A stretch of DNA of 64,000 nt, from positions 3,699 to 67,698 of the forward strand of contig JBKEAR010000034.1 in the NCBI GenBank assembly GCA_047972425.1, read 5' to 3'. The notes under the pieces were generated by a model. It was given only the letters and a program-made list of their open reading frames with translations. It did no database searches and was not told the DNA's origin. The position numbers and the translations under genes were made by a program. The DNA is from JBKEAR01 sp047972425 (GTDB taxonomy: Bacteria > Pseudomonadota > Alphaproteobacteria > JBKEAR01). This document shows positions 42,376 through 51,400 of the stretch, in pieces. Positions within the stretch are counted from its first letter, which is position 1. Every line of letters begins with the position of its first letter.

Positions 42376-43860
42376 CTACTCCGTCGCATACTGCATGATT
42401 GTTTCTTGAGATGCATCTTTGGCATCTAAAAACTTGGTAATTCGACCTTCGGCCATAACCGCAATGCGATCGCTCAGTGATAAAACTTCGGGAAGGTCGG
42501 ATGAAATTAAAATAATTGAAGCGCCATTTTTAAGAATAGCCTCCATTAGCTGATAAATTTCACGGCGCGCATTCACATCAATACCGCGAGTGGGTTCATC
42601 AAAAATAAGGATGTCTGCACCTTCTATCAACCAACGGGCAATAATCACTTTTTGTTGGTTGCCGCCCGAAAGATTCATAATTGGCACAAATGCCGAGGGC
42701 GTTTTTGTACGTAATTCTTGGATATATTGCTCGGTTGAGTTAAGGGATCTTTTTTCGTTAACTACCCGATTATTCGAAAACTTCTCAAAGCTAGGCAATA
42801 TACTGTTAAAAATAAGATCTTTATCAAGCAAAAGACCATTACCACGGCGATCTTCGGTTAAATAGCCAATGCCGGCATTGATGGCATCGCGCGGATGTTT
42901 AAATGTAACCTGCTTGCCATTAAGAACAAGATGACCGTTGCTGAGTTTTTCGGCACCAAAAATAGCGCGCATAAGCTCGGTACGGCCAGCCCCCATAAGC
43001 CCGGCAAAGCCCAAAATTTCCCCTTTATAAAGCTCAAAGCTTGCATTATTTACTTTATCAGGCACTGAAATATTAACGGCTTCTAATATTACTTTATCGG
43101 TTTTAGTTTTTTCGCGTTGCGGATAAATATCGGCAATTTCACGGCCAACCATATGGGTAATTAACTCATCAATATTCGTATCTTGCCAAGGGGTAGTAAA
43201 TACAAGGGTGCCATCGCGTAATACAGAAACCGTATCGGCAATATGCTGCAATTCTTCTAAGCGATGCGAAATATAAATAATACCAACATTTTGCGCTTTT
43301 AATTCATGGATCACCTTAAATAATTCTTCAACCTCACCTTCGGCTAATGCCGAGGTTGGCTCATCCATAATAATAAAACGAGCCCCCGATGAAACAGCAC
43401 GGGCAATCTCAATCATTTGCCGTGTGCCAACGGTTAAATTTTCCATTTTTTCTTGTGGAGAAACTTTTATTTGCAAATGATCTAAAATTTCTTTTGTAAG
43501 CTGATTTTGCTTTTTTTCATCAACCACTGATTTACCAAAAATTGTTTTTTCGCGATTAATAAAAATATTTTCGGCAACGGTTAAATGCGGAAAAGAACTA
43601 AGCTCTTGGTGAATGATGGATATTCCGGCATTTTGTGCATCTTGGGCATTTTTAAAAACCATTTTTTGGCCATCAATTAAAATTTCACCTTCATCTTCTT
43701 TGTAAATGCCAGTAAGTATCTTCATTAAAGTTGATTTACCCGCACCATTTTCACCTAAAAGAACATGAACTTCTCCGGAATGAACAGAAAAAGAAACATC
43801 GCCAAGTGCTATAACGGAACCAAAGCTTTTTTTTATGGACTTGGTCTGTAAAATTGACAT
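42376..43860 (-). CDS. sugar ABC transporter ATP-binding protein (RbsA-like)
   Basis: CUT2-type tandem ATPase of 494 residues. First domain: Walker A GENGAGKST, Walker B FIIMDEPTSAL. The second, degenerate domain starts at about residue 250 with GLMGAGRTEL and has LSGGNQQKVIIARWL and DEPTRGIDV. First gene of the minus-strand operon. GGGAGG ends 4 bases before ATG, and a 12-bp operator palindrome touches this ribosome-binding site. Confidence 0.94.
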   Translation of the reverse strand: MSILQTKSIKKSFGSVIALGDVSFSVHSGEVHVLLGENGAGKSTLMKILTGIYKEDEGEILIDGQKMVFKNAQDAQNAGISIIHQELSSFPHLTVAENIFINREKTIFGKSVVDEKKQNQLTKEILDHLQIKVSPQEKMENLTVGTRQMIEIARAVSSGARFIIMDEPTSALAEGEVEELFKVIHELKAQNVGIIYISHRLEELQHIADTVSVLRDGTLVFTTPWQDTNIDELITHMVGREIADIYPQREKTKTDKVILEAVNISVPDKVNNASFELYKGEILGFAGLMGAGRTELMRAIFGAEKLSNGHLVLNGKQVTFKHPRDAINAGIGYLTEDRRGNGLLLDKDLIFNSILPSFEKFSNNRVVNEKRSLNSTEQYIQELRTKTPSAFVPIMNLSGGNQQKVIIARWLIEGADILIFDEPTRGIDVNARREIYQLMEAILKNGASIILISSDLPEVLSLSDRIAVMAEGRITKFLDAKDASQETIMQYATE

Positions 43861-43870
43861 TTGTCCTCCC

Positions 43871-43882
43871 TAAAACGTTTTA
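43871..43882. promoter_or_regulatory. LacI-type operator O1 (promoter-downstream)
   Basis: Perfect palindrome TAAAACGTTTTA with the central CG typical of LacI-family operators. It lies between the predicted transcription start of the sugar operon and the first ribosome-binding site (43865-43870), where a bound repressor would block transcription. Confidence 0.85.
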
Positions 43883-43895
43883 ATTATTTTTTATC

Positions 43896-43924
43896 ACTAT
43901 AAGTATTCTAGTAGATAATGTCAA
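43896..43924 (-). promoter_or_regulatory. sigma-70 promoter of the sugar operon
   Basis: On the minus strand TTGACA (43919-43924), a 17-base spacer, then TATAGT (43896-43901): a near-consensus promoter. It sits exactly between the two operator palindromes; the upstream palindrome abuts the -35 hexamer. Confidence 0.85.
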
Positions 43925-43938
43925 TTAAAACGTTTTAA
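43925..43938. promoter_or_regulatory. LacI-type operator O2 (promoter-upstream)
   Basis: TTAAAACGTTTTAA, whose inner 12 bases are identical to the other operator. Centres are 55 bp apart, about five helical turns, which would allow one repressor tetramer to loop the promoter. It also lies about 50 bases upstream of the regulator gene, so it may give autoregulation. Confidence 0.83.
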
Positions 43939-43986
43939 ATCTTTAAATTTTGATTATATTGTGATATACCTAAAAGAAAAAGGTAT

Positions 43987-45054
43987 ATGATGATAAAGAA
44001 GCAAAAGGTGACTATTAAGGATATAGCAAGCCAGTTTTCGGTTAGTCCGGCAACGGTAAGCTTGGTATTAAATGATAAATGGAAACAATCGGGCATTAAA
44101 GATGCAACGGCCGAAAAAATCCTTAAATTTGCAAACGAATCGGGATATGTTGTCAATTCTCAAGCTCGGGCATTACGATTAAAGCAAAATAATCTGATTG
44201 GTATGATTGTTCCTACTTACCGAAACCGCTTTTATGCATCGCTTACAGAAATTTTGGAGCTAGAGGCCAAAAAAGAAGGGTGGCATGCCATAACAATGAA
44301 TGCAAATCATCATTCCGAAGATGAATATCATGCTTTACAGTCCTTATTATCATTAAATATACAAAAAATTGTGTTGGCTGGTGTTTCATCGCCGCAGCCA
44401 TTAAATGCACTTTGCGAAAAATTACAAATTCAGGTTGTTAATATCGATACACCTTATATGCCGATCCCCTCGATTGTATCGGACAATGCCTATGGTGCTG
44501 AGCAACTCACTTTAGCGCTTTTGCAAAATATCGATAAAAAACAATATGGACAATCGGCATTAGATTATATCTATTTTATGGGGGGTGCCCATGATAGTTA
44601 CACAACAATAAAACGGATAGAAGGCTTTAGAGAGGCACATAAAAAACTTGGTTTACCATTTGTTGATGATCAGATATTGCTGTGTCCTTATACCGCTAAA
44701 GATAGCTATATATTATTTGAAAAATTAATTGCTGAGCTCCAAGGGATACCATTAGGTATATTTTCTAACTCTTTATATTCTCTTGAAGGCATTGCAATGT
44801 TTTTAAAAGAGAATCCCGAAATTTATCGTGAAATATTATCACGACATATTGGTTGTTTTGACTGGCACCCATTTGCGAATTTTTTACCGTTTAATATGGA
44901 GATTATTCGCCAGCCTGTTGAAAAAATCATTGAAGAAACAATTAATATATTACTCAAAAACAAACAAACAGAGGGGCAACTTATAAAAATAAAACCCCAA
45001 CTGATTAAAACAGGAGGCATTTATGAAAGAAGGGCAGAACATACTCGTCCTTGA
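43987..45054 (+). CDS. LacI family transcriptional regulator
   Basis: A 355-residue repressor: N-terminal helix-turn-helix (about residues 8-27, VTIKDIASQFSVSPATVSLVLN), hinge, then a periplasmic-binding-protein-like sugar sensor domain beginning at NLIGMIVPTY. Divergent from the transporter operon, so it very likely controls it through the two palindromes in the 126-base intergenic region. Two adjacent ATG codons start the frame; the second has better spacing from AAAGG. The 3' end overlaps the kinase gene by 32 bases. Confidence 0.92.
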   Translation: MMIKKQKVTIKDIASQFSVSPATVSLVLNDKWKQSGIKDATAEKILKFANESGYVVNSQARALRLKQNNLIGMIVPTYRNRFYASLTEILELEAKKEGWHAITMNANHHSEDEYHALQSLLSLNIQKIVLAGVSSPQPLNALCEKLQIQVVNIDTPYMPIPSIVSDNAYGAEQLTLALLQNIDKKQYGQSALDYIYFMGGAHDSYTTIKRIEGFREAHKKLGLPFVDDQILLCPYTAKDSYILFEKLIAELQGIPLGIFSNSLYSLEGIAMFLKENPEIYREILSRHIGCFDWHPFANFLPFNMEIIRQPVEKIIEETINILLKNKQTEGQLIKIKPQLIKTGGIYERRAEHTRP

Positions 45055-46456
45055 TTTAGGTAGCACACATTTAAAAGCTTGTGTTGTTTCGCAAAAATTA
45101 GAGATATTATTTGAATCCCATAAAGATAACCTGCGCATACAAACCGATTATTACACAGCATTAGATGTTGAGGATATTGGCAGCTTTATATTTAAGGCGA
45201 TTGCAGATACCGTTGATGAATATGATGTTAAAGAAATTGTTGTATCAACCCATGGCTCTTGTTTGGCTCTTTTGGATTATACCGATGATAGCTTTTCGCC
45301 TTTTAATGCGCATTTAGCTATGCCGGTTATGTTCTATGGTCAAGAAATTCCTAAGGAAATACAAGCTGAATATTCGCAACAAGCCCCAAATTTTTTAGAA
45401 ACATTTGCCGATGTCAACCCGCTTGCACTCACAGGTGCTTTGCAGCTATTTTGGCAATCTGAGGCTTGGAGTAATGAATTTAAACAAACAAAAAAAATTG
45501 TTATGTGGCCATCTTATTGGGGTTTTCGCTTAAGTGGTAATGCCTATAACGATTTTTCTTCTCTGGGCGCACAGAACCAAATTTGGAACCCACGAACAAA
45601 TGATTATACCTCGGTAGTTAAAGAGAATGGTTGGGATAAATTATTTGCCCATGCCATGCCATCGGCAAAAGAGATTGGTGTTTTACACCCAGATATATGC
45701 AAAGAATATGGTTTAGAAAATCAGCCCAAAATTCTATGCGGTGTGCATGATTCCGATGCAAATTATTGGCGCTTTTTAAAGATGGGCTACGAAAATGCTT
45801 CGATTGTTTCTAGCGGAACATGGATTATTAATTTTAATCCAAAGTTAGATATTCTTAAGTTAGAAGGTAAGCCCGATTGCTGTACCAATAGCAATGTAAA
45901 AGGGCAGCCCTTGGCTTGTAGTCGTTATCAGGGGGGAATTGAGCTTGCAATCCTTTTAGAAAGGATGGGGGATATTGCTGTTGATACAATTGTTGATATA
46001 AATGATATTCAATATGTTCTTAACAATACCCATATTATTTTGCCGTCATTTGCGGCATCTGGCGGGCCGGTTGCTCATACAGAGGCAAAAGGGCAGATAA
46101 TAGGGGGCTTACCAAAGACAACAGAGCAAAAATATGTACTTGCCATATTATATATTGCAATGATGACCCAATTATCTTGGGACTATTTAGAAACTGATGG
46201 GCAAATTATCATTGATGGACCCTTTACCAAAAACCCATTATTTTTACAATTTATGGCTCTGTTTAATCCTGATGCACAATTATATATCTCGGCAGAAAGC
46301 AACGGGACATTATTGGGTACGGCATTATTATCAGAGAATATACCTGCCCCCAAAAATCATGGCTTAAAACAGGTTTATATTTTACCAGAATATCAAGAAA
46401 TTTCGGAGCAATTATTTGCATATAAGCAAATGTGGATAGAAAAAATAAATATTTAA
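45023..46456 (+). CDS. FGGY-family carbohydrate kinase, probable L-fuculokinase
   Basis: Sugar kinase of the FGGY/actin-like fold, 477 residues. N-terminal phosphate loop LVLDLGSTHLKACVV, central HDSDANYW with the catalytic aspartate and SSGTWIINF, and a C-terminal ATP-binding part (ESNGTLLGTALL). AGGAGG sits 6 bases before the ATG inside the end of the regulator gene, so the two are coupled. By context it phosphorylates the ketose made by the isomerase, giving the substrate of the aldolase. The sequence also resembles rhamnulokinase-like enzymes, so the exact sugar is uncertain. Confidence 0.85.
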   Translation: MKEGQNILVLDLGSTHLKACVVSQKLEILFESHKDNLRIQTDYYTALDVEDIGSFIFKAIADTVDEYDVKEIVVSTHGSCLALLDYTDDSFSPFNAHLAMPVMFYGQEIPKEIQAEYSQQAPNFLETFADVNPLALTGALQLFWQSEAWSNEFKQTKKIVMWPSYWGFRLSGNAYNDFSSLGAQNQIWNPRTNDYTSVVKENGWDKLFAHAMPSAKEIGVLHPDICKEYGLENQPKILCGVHDSDANYWRFLKMGYENASIVSSGTWIINFNPKLDILKLEGKPDCCTNSNVKGQPLACSRYQGGIELAILLERMGDIAVDTIVDINDIQYVLNNTHIILPSFAASGGPVAHTEAKGQIIGGLPKTTEQKYVLAILYIAMMTQLSWDYLETDGQIIIDGPFTKNPLFLQFMALFNPDAQLYISAESNGTLLGTALLSENIPAPKNHGLKQVYILPEYQEISEQLFAYKQMWIEKINI

Positions 46457-46508
46457 AAAGAAGAAAGGCGAAAAGGATTTCCGCCTATTGTTGAATGAAT
46501 GTTTCATT

Positions 46509-46593
<85 letters not shown>

Positions 46594-46732
46594 ATAGTTT
46601 GTATCTTAGGGATACACTAGTTTATACTATCATTAAATAGTTAAAAAACTATTGATGAGAGTGAGCGTCATTTTAGTCAAGTCCACTATAATTTGTCAAA
46701 CGAATAATTTGGTTTCATTATTTTTGATAAAT

Positions 46733-46760
46733 ATACCCCAATAACAGAATATTGGGGTAT
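46733..46760 (-). terminator. hairpin past cpdB, probable terminator
   Basis: ATACCCCAATA / TATTGGGGTAT, an 11-bp stem with a 6-base loop, 22 bases after the cpdB stop. The T tract on the minus strand is weak (ATTTATC), so efficiency is uncertain. The remaining sequence up to the tRNA (46594-46732) shows no gene and may contain the tRNA promoter. Confidence 0.6.
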
Positions 46761-46781
46761 AGATATTTGCAAATAAGCAGC

Positions 46782-48692
46782 TTATTTGAGTTTTAAAATT
46801 ACAAAACCTTCTGCTTCTTTTCCGGTTGGTTCAAAACTACTATTTTCATCAATAAAATCTAAAGCCGCTTTACCAGTAGAAAAAGTAACATAAGCGCTTT
46901 CTAAATTATCAACAAACTTCCAATTACCATCGGCTGCGGGGTCAATTGTTCCCTTATCCTGAATATAACTGGCCAAAACATTGCGGTTTTCATCGGGGGC
47001 TTCAATGACAACTGTTGAGCCATCAAGCCCAGGGAAGTGGCCACCACCTTGCGCCCGATAGTTATTTGTTGCCACCAAAAACTCTTGTTCTAAATCGATT
47101 GGTTCGCCTTGGAATGTTACATTAACAACCCGATGTTCATCGGATATCTGTTCGCCATCTTTGTTATAACGGGCTGGTTTGGTAAGATCATATTCATATG
47201 AAATACCATCAATGACATCAAAATTATAACTCGGAAAATCCGGATTAAGCAAAGCTTGTATATCCTTGGTTCTCGGATTAATCTGATTAAATGCTTGGCT
47301 GGTCATCTCTAACCATTCAATAACTTGTGCCCCGGTTAATTTTACAACTTGGAGCGTATTGGGATAAATATAAAGATCGGAAACATTTTTGAGCTTTAAT
47401 GGCCCTTTAGGGATATTGGTATAATAATCGGCACCACCACGGCCACCAGCTTTAAAAGGTGCGCCGGCCGAAAGCACAGCTATTCCATCAAATTCGGTAC
47501 CTTTAATAATTTCTTCTACATAATCTTTTTGTGCTGCGGTTACAATTTGAATAGAAGGATCATCTTGTACAAGTGCAAAATAGCTATAAATAGGGGCAAC
47601 TGCTTCGCCCACGGCTTGGTTCATATAATCAATGGTTGCCTGATGTTCTTCGGCTACGGCTTCAATAATACGCCCATCGGGTTCTACTAAGGCAATTTTC
47701 TCGTTACCATCGCGTTTATAAATAGGCATTACGCTGCCTGTACCGTCTTTAACTTGCCATTTACCATTTTCGTCTTGGGTAAGGTTAAGCTGTATACGCC
47801 CTAGGTGGCTACCCCAAAATCCGGGCATTGTTGCAGCAACACCATTTATTGTTCCTTTTTCAATATCTACATTGGCATAATCTTTATAGGCATCGGAGGG
47901 GAAAACACTATGGCTATGGCCTAAAAGTAAACCATCAATGCCTTCAAGTTGGCTTAAATAATAAGCTGCATTTTCGTCCATGCCCGCCATTGGTGCGGTA
48001 TTGATGCCGCTATGGGCAATTGCTAAGGTAACATCTACATTTTCAGCTTCAATCTCTTTTAATGTGGCTTTAGCCGCTTCGGTAATATCCAGAGCTTGGA
48101 GTTTGCCTGTTAAATTTTTAGCATCCCATTGCATAATTTGCGGCGGAACAAACCCCATAACAGCTATTTTAATATTCGATTTTTCACCTTCATTATCGGT
48201 AATTTCTTTATCTAAAATAATATAGGGTTCCACAAATTGGCTGCCGTCGGTCTTTAATATATTGCTTGATACATAAGGGAAGTCCGCACCTTTTAATGAT
48301 TGGGTTAAAAAATCAAGACCATAGTTAAATTCATGATTTCCTAAATTTCCAATATCATAATCAATAATATTCATTGCCTTATAAACAGGGTGAACATTAC
48401 CATCGCTTACACCTTTAACTCTGGCCATATAATCGCCTAAAGGGTTACCTTGGATTAAATCACCATTGTCGACTAATATCGAATTGGGTAAATCTTCGCG
48501 TGCCTGATTAATCAAACTCGCTGTACGGGCAAGCCCAACCGTAACCGAAGGTTTATCGGCATAATAATCGTAATCCACAATATGGGTATGAATATCGGTG
48601 GTTTCTAAAATATTGAGTTCGGCAGTTTTTTCGGCCATGGCATGGTAAGCCAAAAAACTTGTGCTTAAAGTTAGTAATAATTTAAAATTCAT
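46782..48692 (-). CDS. cpdB: 2',3'-cyclic-nucleotide 2'-phosphodiesterase/3'-nucleotidase CpdB
   Basis: Periplasmic bifunctional enzyme that opens 2',3'-cyclic nucleotides and removes 3'-phosphate, scavenging RNA breakdown products. Signal peptide cleaved near YHAMA/EKTA. N-terminal metallophosphoesterase domain with ETTDIHTH, VDNGDLIQGNP, NLGNHEFNYG and LGHSHSV; C-terminal nucleotidase domain with YIYPNTLQVVKLTG and ATNNYRAQGGG. 636 residues, as in E. coli. Last gene of a three-gene operon, 2 bases after the glycerate kinase. Confidence 0.92.
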   Translation of the reverse strand: MNFKLLLTLSTSFLAYHAMAEKTAELNILETTDIHTHIVDYDYYADKPSVTVGLARTASLINQAREDLPNSILVDNGDLIQGNPLGDYMARVKGVSDGNVHPVYKAMNIIDYDIGNLGNHEFNYGLDFLTQSLKGADFPYVSSNILKTDGSQFVEPYIILDKEITDNEGEKSNIKIAVMGFVPPQIMQWDAKNLTGKLQALDITEAAKATLKEIEAENVDVTLAIAHSGINTAPMAGMDENAAYYLSQLEGIDGLLLGHSHSVFPSDAYKDYANVDIEKGTINGVAATMPGFWGSHLGRIQLNLTQDENGKWQVKDGTGSVMPIYKRDGNEKIALVEPDGRIIEAVAEEHQATIDYMNQAVGEAVAPIYSYFALVQDDPSIQIVTAAQKDYVEEIIKGTEFDGIAVLSAGAPFKAGGRGGADYYTNIPKGPLKLKNVSDLYIYPNTLQVVKLTGAQVIEWLEMTSQAFNQINPRTKDIQALLNPDFPSYNFDVIDGISYEYDLTKPARYNKDGEQISDEHRVVNVTFQGEPIDLEQEFLVATNNYRAQGGGHFPGLDGSTVVIEAPDENRNVLASYIQDKGTIDPAADGNWKFVDNLESAYVTFSTGKAALDFIDENSSFEPTGKEAEGFVILKLK

Positions 48693-48694
48693 AA

Positions 48695-49837
48695 TTATAC
48701 TCCTTTATGTTTAAAAATATGTGCAACCGATACTGCTGTATTATAAAGATTATTTTCGGTATTTTTAAGCGCCTCTTCGAGTGTGCAAGGGCTAACGGTT
48801 GTATCAAATAATGCTAAAAATCCTTCATCGAGTAAAGTTTCGTAATTTTTGCCTAAGCTACCGGCAATACCAATAACTGGGATATCATATTTTGCTGCAG
48901 CCTTTTGTGCCCCCATAGGGGTTTTACCAAACCGAGTCTGAAAGTCCATACGGCCTTCCCCAGTTAAAACCAAATCGGCATCTTTTACATGTTTATCTAA
49001 ATCCACAATATCAATAACAATATCAATACCGGGTTTAAGTTCGGCATTCTCAAAAAAAGCACAAAAGGCAGCGCCCATACCGCCGGCAGCACCGGCGCCG
49101 GGGATATGATCAATATCTTTTTGCGTTTGTTTTTTTACAATATTAGCATAATGACCCAAAGCAGCATCAAGCTGTTTAACCATATGCTCAGTTGCCCCTT
49201 TTTGTGGACCAAATACGGCCGATGCTCCATCGGTTCCTGTAAGTGGATTACGAACATCGCAAGCAATATGAAAACGCACATCGGCCAAACGTGGATCAAG
49301 CTGCTCAAAATTTATATGATCTAAATTTGCAAGGGCTCCACCACCAAAAGCAATAGGTTGGTTGTTGGTATCTAAAAACTCTAAACCTAAAGCGCGCATC
49401 ATGCCCGTACCACCATCATTGGTTGCCGAGCCACCAAGGCCGATAATAAATTCAGTCGCTCCGGCATCTAAAGCATGTAAAATCATTTGCCCCGTACCAT
49501 AACTATCGGTAATAAGCGGGTTACGTTCTTCTTGCATTATCAATGGAAGCCCCGAGGCCTCAGCCATTTCGATAATTGCTAATTGACGATCCGCAATATA
49601 GGCATATTTTGCCTTATGGGGGCGGTGTAGTGGATTTTTAACTTCAACCTCGTTCCATTGTCCGCCCAATGTATCTTTAAGAGCCTCGGCTGTACCTTCG
49701 CCACCATCGGCTAATGGTATACAAACAGTTTTTATATTCGGAAAAACAGCTAAAAAGCCCTTAGCAATAACATCGGCAACTTGTTTGGCCGAAAGACTTT
49801 CTTTATAGCTATCGGGCGCAATAACAATTTTTTTCAT
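48695..49837 (-). CDS. glycerate kinase (GlxK/GarK family)
   Basis: ATP-dependent phosphorylation of glycerate to 2-phosphoglycerate (this family). 380 residues with IAPDSYKESLSA at the N-terminus, PLADGGEGTAEAL, GLGGSATNDGGTGM and VLTGEGRMDFQT. Middle gene of M20 peptidase-glycerate kinase-cpdB with gaps of 12 and 2 bases. No glyoxylate carboligase or tartronate reductase is near, so its source of glycerate is unclear. Confidence 0.9.
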   Translation of the reverse strand: MKKIVIAPDSYKESLSAKQVADVIAKGFLAVFPNIKTVCIPLADGGEGTAEALKDTLGGQWNEVEVKNPLHRPHKAKYAYIADRQLAIIEMAEASGLPLIMQEERNPLITDSYGTGQMILHALDAGATEFIIGLGGSATNDGGTGMMRALGLEFLDTNNQPIAFGGGALANLDHINFEQLDPRLADVRFHIACDVRNPLTGTDGASAVFGPQKGATEHMVKQLDAALGHYANIVKKQTQKDIDHIPGAGAAGGMGAAFCAFFENAELKPGIDIVIDIVDLDKHVKDADLVLTGEGRMDFQTRFGKTPMGAQKAAAKYDIPVIGIAGSLGKNYETLLDEGFLALFDTTVSPCTLEEALKNTENNLYNTAVSVAHIFKHKGV

Positions 49838-49849
49838 TAAACCTCACCT

Positions 49850-50983
49850 TTATTTATTATAATCTTTAATTAATTGTACATAAACAGCATAAGCTTGTTT
49901 AATTTTACTTACATAAGCAAATTCATCAACTTTATGGCACATAGCGGTTTCGCCCGGGCCGTAAATAATCGGGGCAGGGCAATCGGCTGCTTTAAGAATA
50001 GGGCTGCCATCGGTAAAAAAAGTTAGCGGCGGATAAATATGACTATCGGCATTAACTTTTTGGGCAGCCTTTGATAATAGGCCAACAAATTCGGTTTCTT
50101 TGGGTGTAAAAATACTATCACCTGCATCAATAATTTTATAGGATGCATCATAATTTTTTATAATTTCGTCAACAATCGAAGTAACATTTTCCGCAGACAG
50201 ATTAGGCGTAAGGCGAATATCTAAGCGAATGTTACAATTATCGGCAACTAAATTAATAGCTGTTCCGCCATCAATTGTACCAATATTCAAAGTTATTTCG
50301 CCAAAATCAGGGTGCGCGGGAACTTCCTGAAGTTTTATCTTCAATTCATCAATAAAGTTCATCGCTTTTTCAATAGCGTTAATACCTTCATTGGGCATAG
50401 AGCCATGGGCTGCCTTGCCCTTAAAATTAATATCAAGCCAAAATACACCTTTATGGCCAATACGTATTTGGTTGCCTGTTGGCTCGGCAATAATCAAAGG
50501 GCCAATTTCTTGTGGTAAAATATCATCGGCAACCATTTTTTTTGCGCCTTGGCAGGCGAGCTCTTCACAAGCAGTTAAAATGCATAAACAGCCATAACCT
50601 TGTTTGATAATATCTATATGATTATAAATGGCTGCCAAAAATGCTGCCACACCAGACTTCATATCACTTGTGCCGCGGCCATATAGTTTATCACCAATAA
50701 TTTTACCAGAAAACGGGTCATGCACCCAAGGCACATTACCTATAGGGACTGTATCAAAATGTCCTGTAAAGGCAAGAGGGCGCAGAGATGTTTTGGTCGT
50801 TTTTTTACCGGGAATAAAAATAAGCAATCCAGAGCGATTATCATCAAAATAATGCTCGGTAATATCTACATTTAAAGGCTTAAACAGATATGTGATATAA
50901 TCGGCAAGTATTTTTTCATTACCGGGAGGATTTATGGTGTTTTCTTGAATAAGCTTTTGGGTGAGTTCAATAGGGTCTAACAT
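49850..50983 (-). CDS. M20 family metallopeptidase (ArgE/DapE-type deacylase)
   Basis: Two-domain dizinc amidohydrolase of 377 residues. Metal ligands are in GHFDTVP and GTSDMKSG; the general-base glutamate pair is in ACEELACQG, and the last histidine in MCHKVDEF. HGSMPNEGINAIEKA marks the dimerisation-domain entry. It belongs to the acetylornithine deacetylase/succinyl-diaminopimelate desuccinylase group, but its operon partners do not fit arginine or lysine synthesis, so a salvage role on an N-acyl amino acid is as likely. No signal peptide. Confidence 0.85.
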   Translation of the reverse strand: MLDPIELTQKLIQENTINPPGNEKILADYITYLFKPLNVDITEHYFDDNRSGLLIFIPGKKTTKTSLRPLAFTGHFDTVPIGNVPWVHDPFSGKIIGDKLYGRGTSDMKSGVAAFLAAIYNHIDIIKQGYGCLCILTACEELACQGAKKMVADDILPQEIGPLIIAEPTGNQIRIGHKGVFWLDINFKGKAAHGSMPNEGINAIEKAMNFIDELKIKLQEVPAHPDFGEITLNIGTIDGGTAINLVADNCNIRLDIRLTPNLSAENVTSIVDEIIKNYDASYKIIDAGDSIFTPKETEFVGLLSKAAQKVNADSHIYPPLTFFTDGSPILKAADCPAPIIYGPGETAMCHKVDEFAYVSKIKQAYAVYVQLIKDYNK

Positions 50984-51120
50984 GATTTTTCCTAATAGTT
51001 ACTTTCATATTTTGCCTAAAAAACAAAAAAGAGCAAGGAAAAAACAAAGTTCATTCAGCCGTGATGATTTTGAGTGGTTGAATATGAAAAAATGCAAATT
51101 TAATCAGAAAAACTAGGCTG

Positions 51121-51284
51121 ATTCTAAAATATATGCCCTTTTAGGTAATAAATTAAGCTTGTCTATAATAATTCTAAATTGAGATAAAAATATATATATT
51201 TTGAGCATATTCTTTCGATAACAAATTATAACCTTTTTGATAATATGGTTAATATTTTCTCCCTTGACTTTAAATCATTCTAAA
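51121..51284. promoter_or_regulatory. triple ATTCTAAA box upstream of the iron operon
   Basis: The 8-mer ATTCTAAA occurs at 51121-51128, 51171-51178 and 51277-51284 in the 417-base gene-free interval before the imelysin gene. The third copy forms an imperfect palindrome (TTTAAATCATTCTAAA) between a TTGACT -35 (51264-51269) and a possible TACTTA -10. The half-site resembles the iron control element bound by Irr in Rhizobiales (TTTAGAA-N3-TTCTAAA). No gene was found in this interval. Confidence 0.5.
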
Positions 51285-51291
51285 CTACTTA
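51264..51291 (+). promoter_or_regulatory. possible promoter of the iron operon
   Basis: TTGACT, 16-base spacer, TACTTA. The -35 is good, the -10 weak. The third ATTCTAAA box fills the spacer, where a bound regulator would block polymerase. Confidence 0.4.
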
Positions 51292-51400
51292 ACTTTTTTT
51301 TGAAGACATTTGCAATTAATAATTGTTTGCAATAATATTTTAGGGATAATTTATGTAAAAATTTTAAGTGTTTTATAAAACTCAAATAAAGGAAGCGAGA

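Noticed and set aside
46465..46490. Terminator after the FGGY kinase gene
   Set aside because: Only a 5-bp AGGCG/CGCCT stem with mismatches and no T run.
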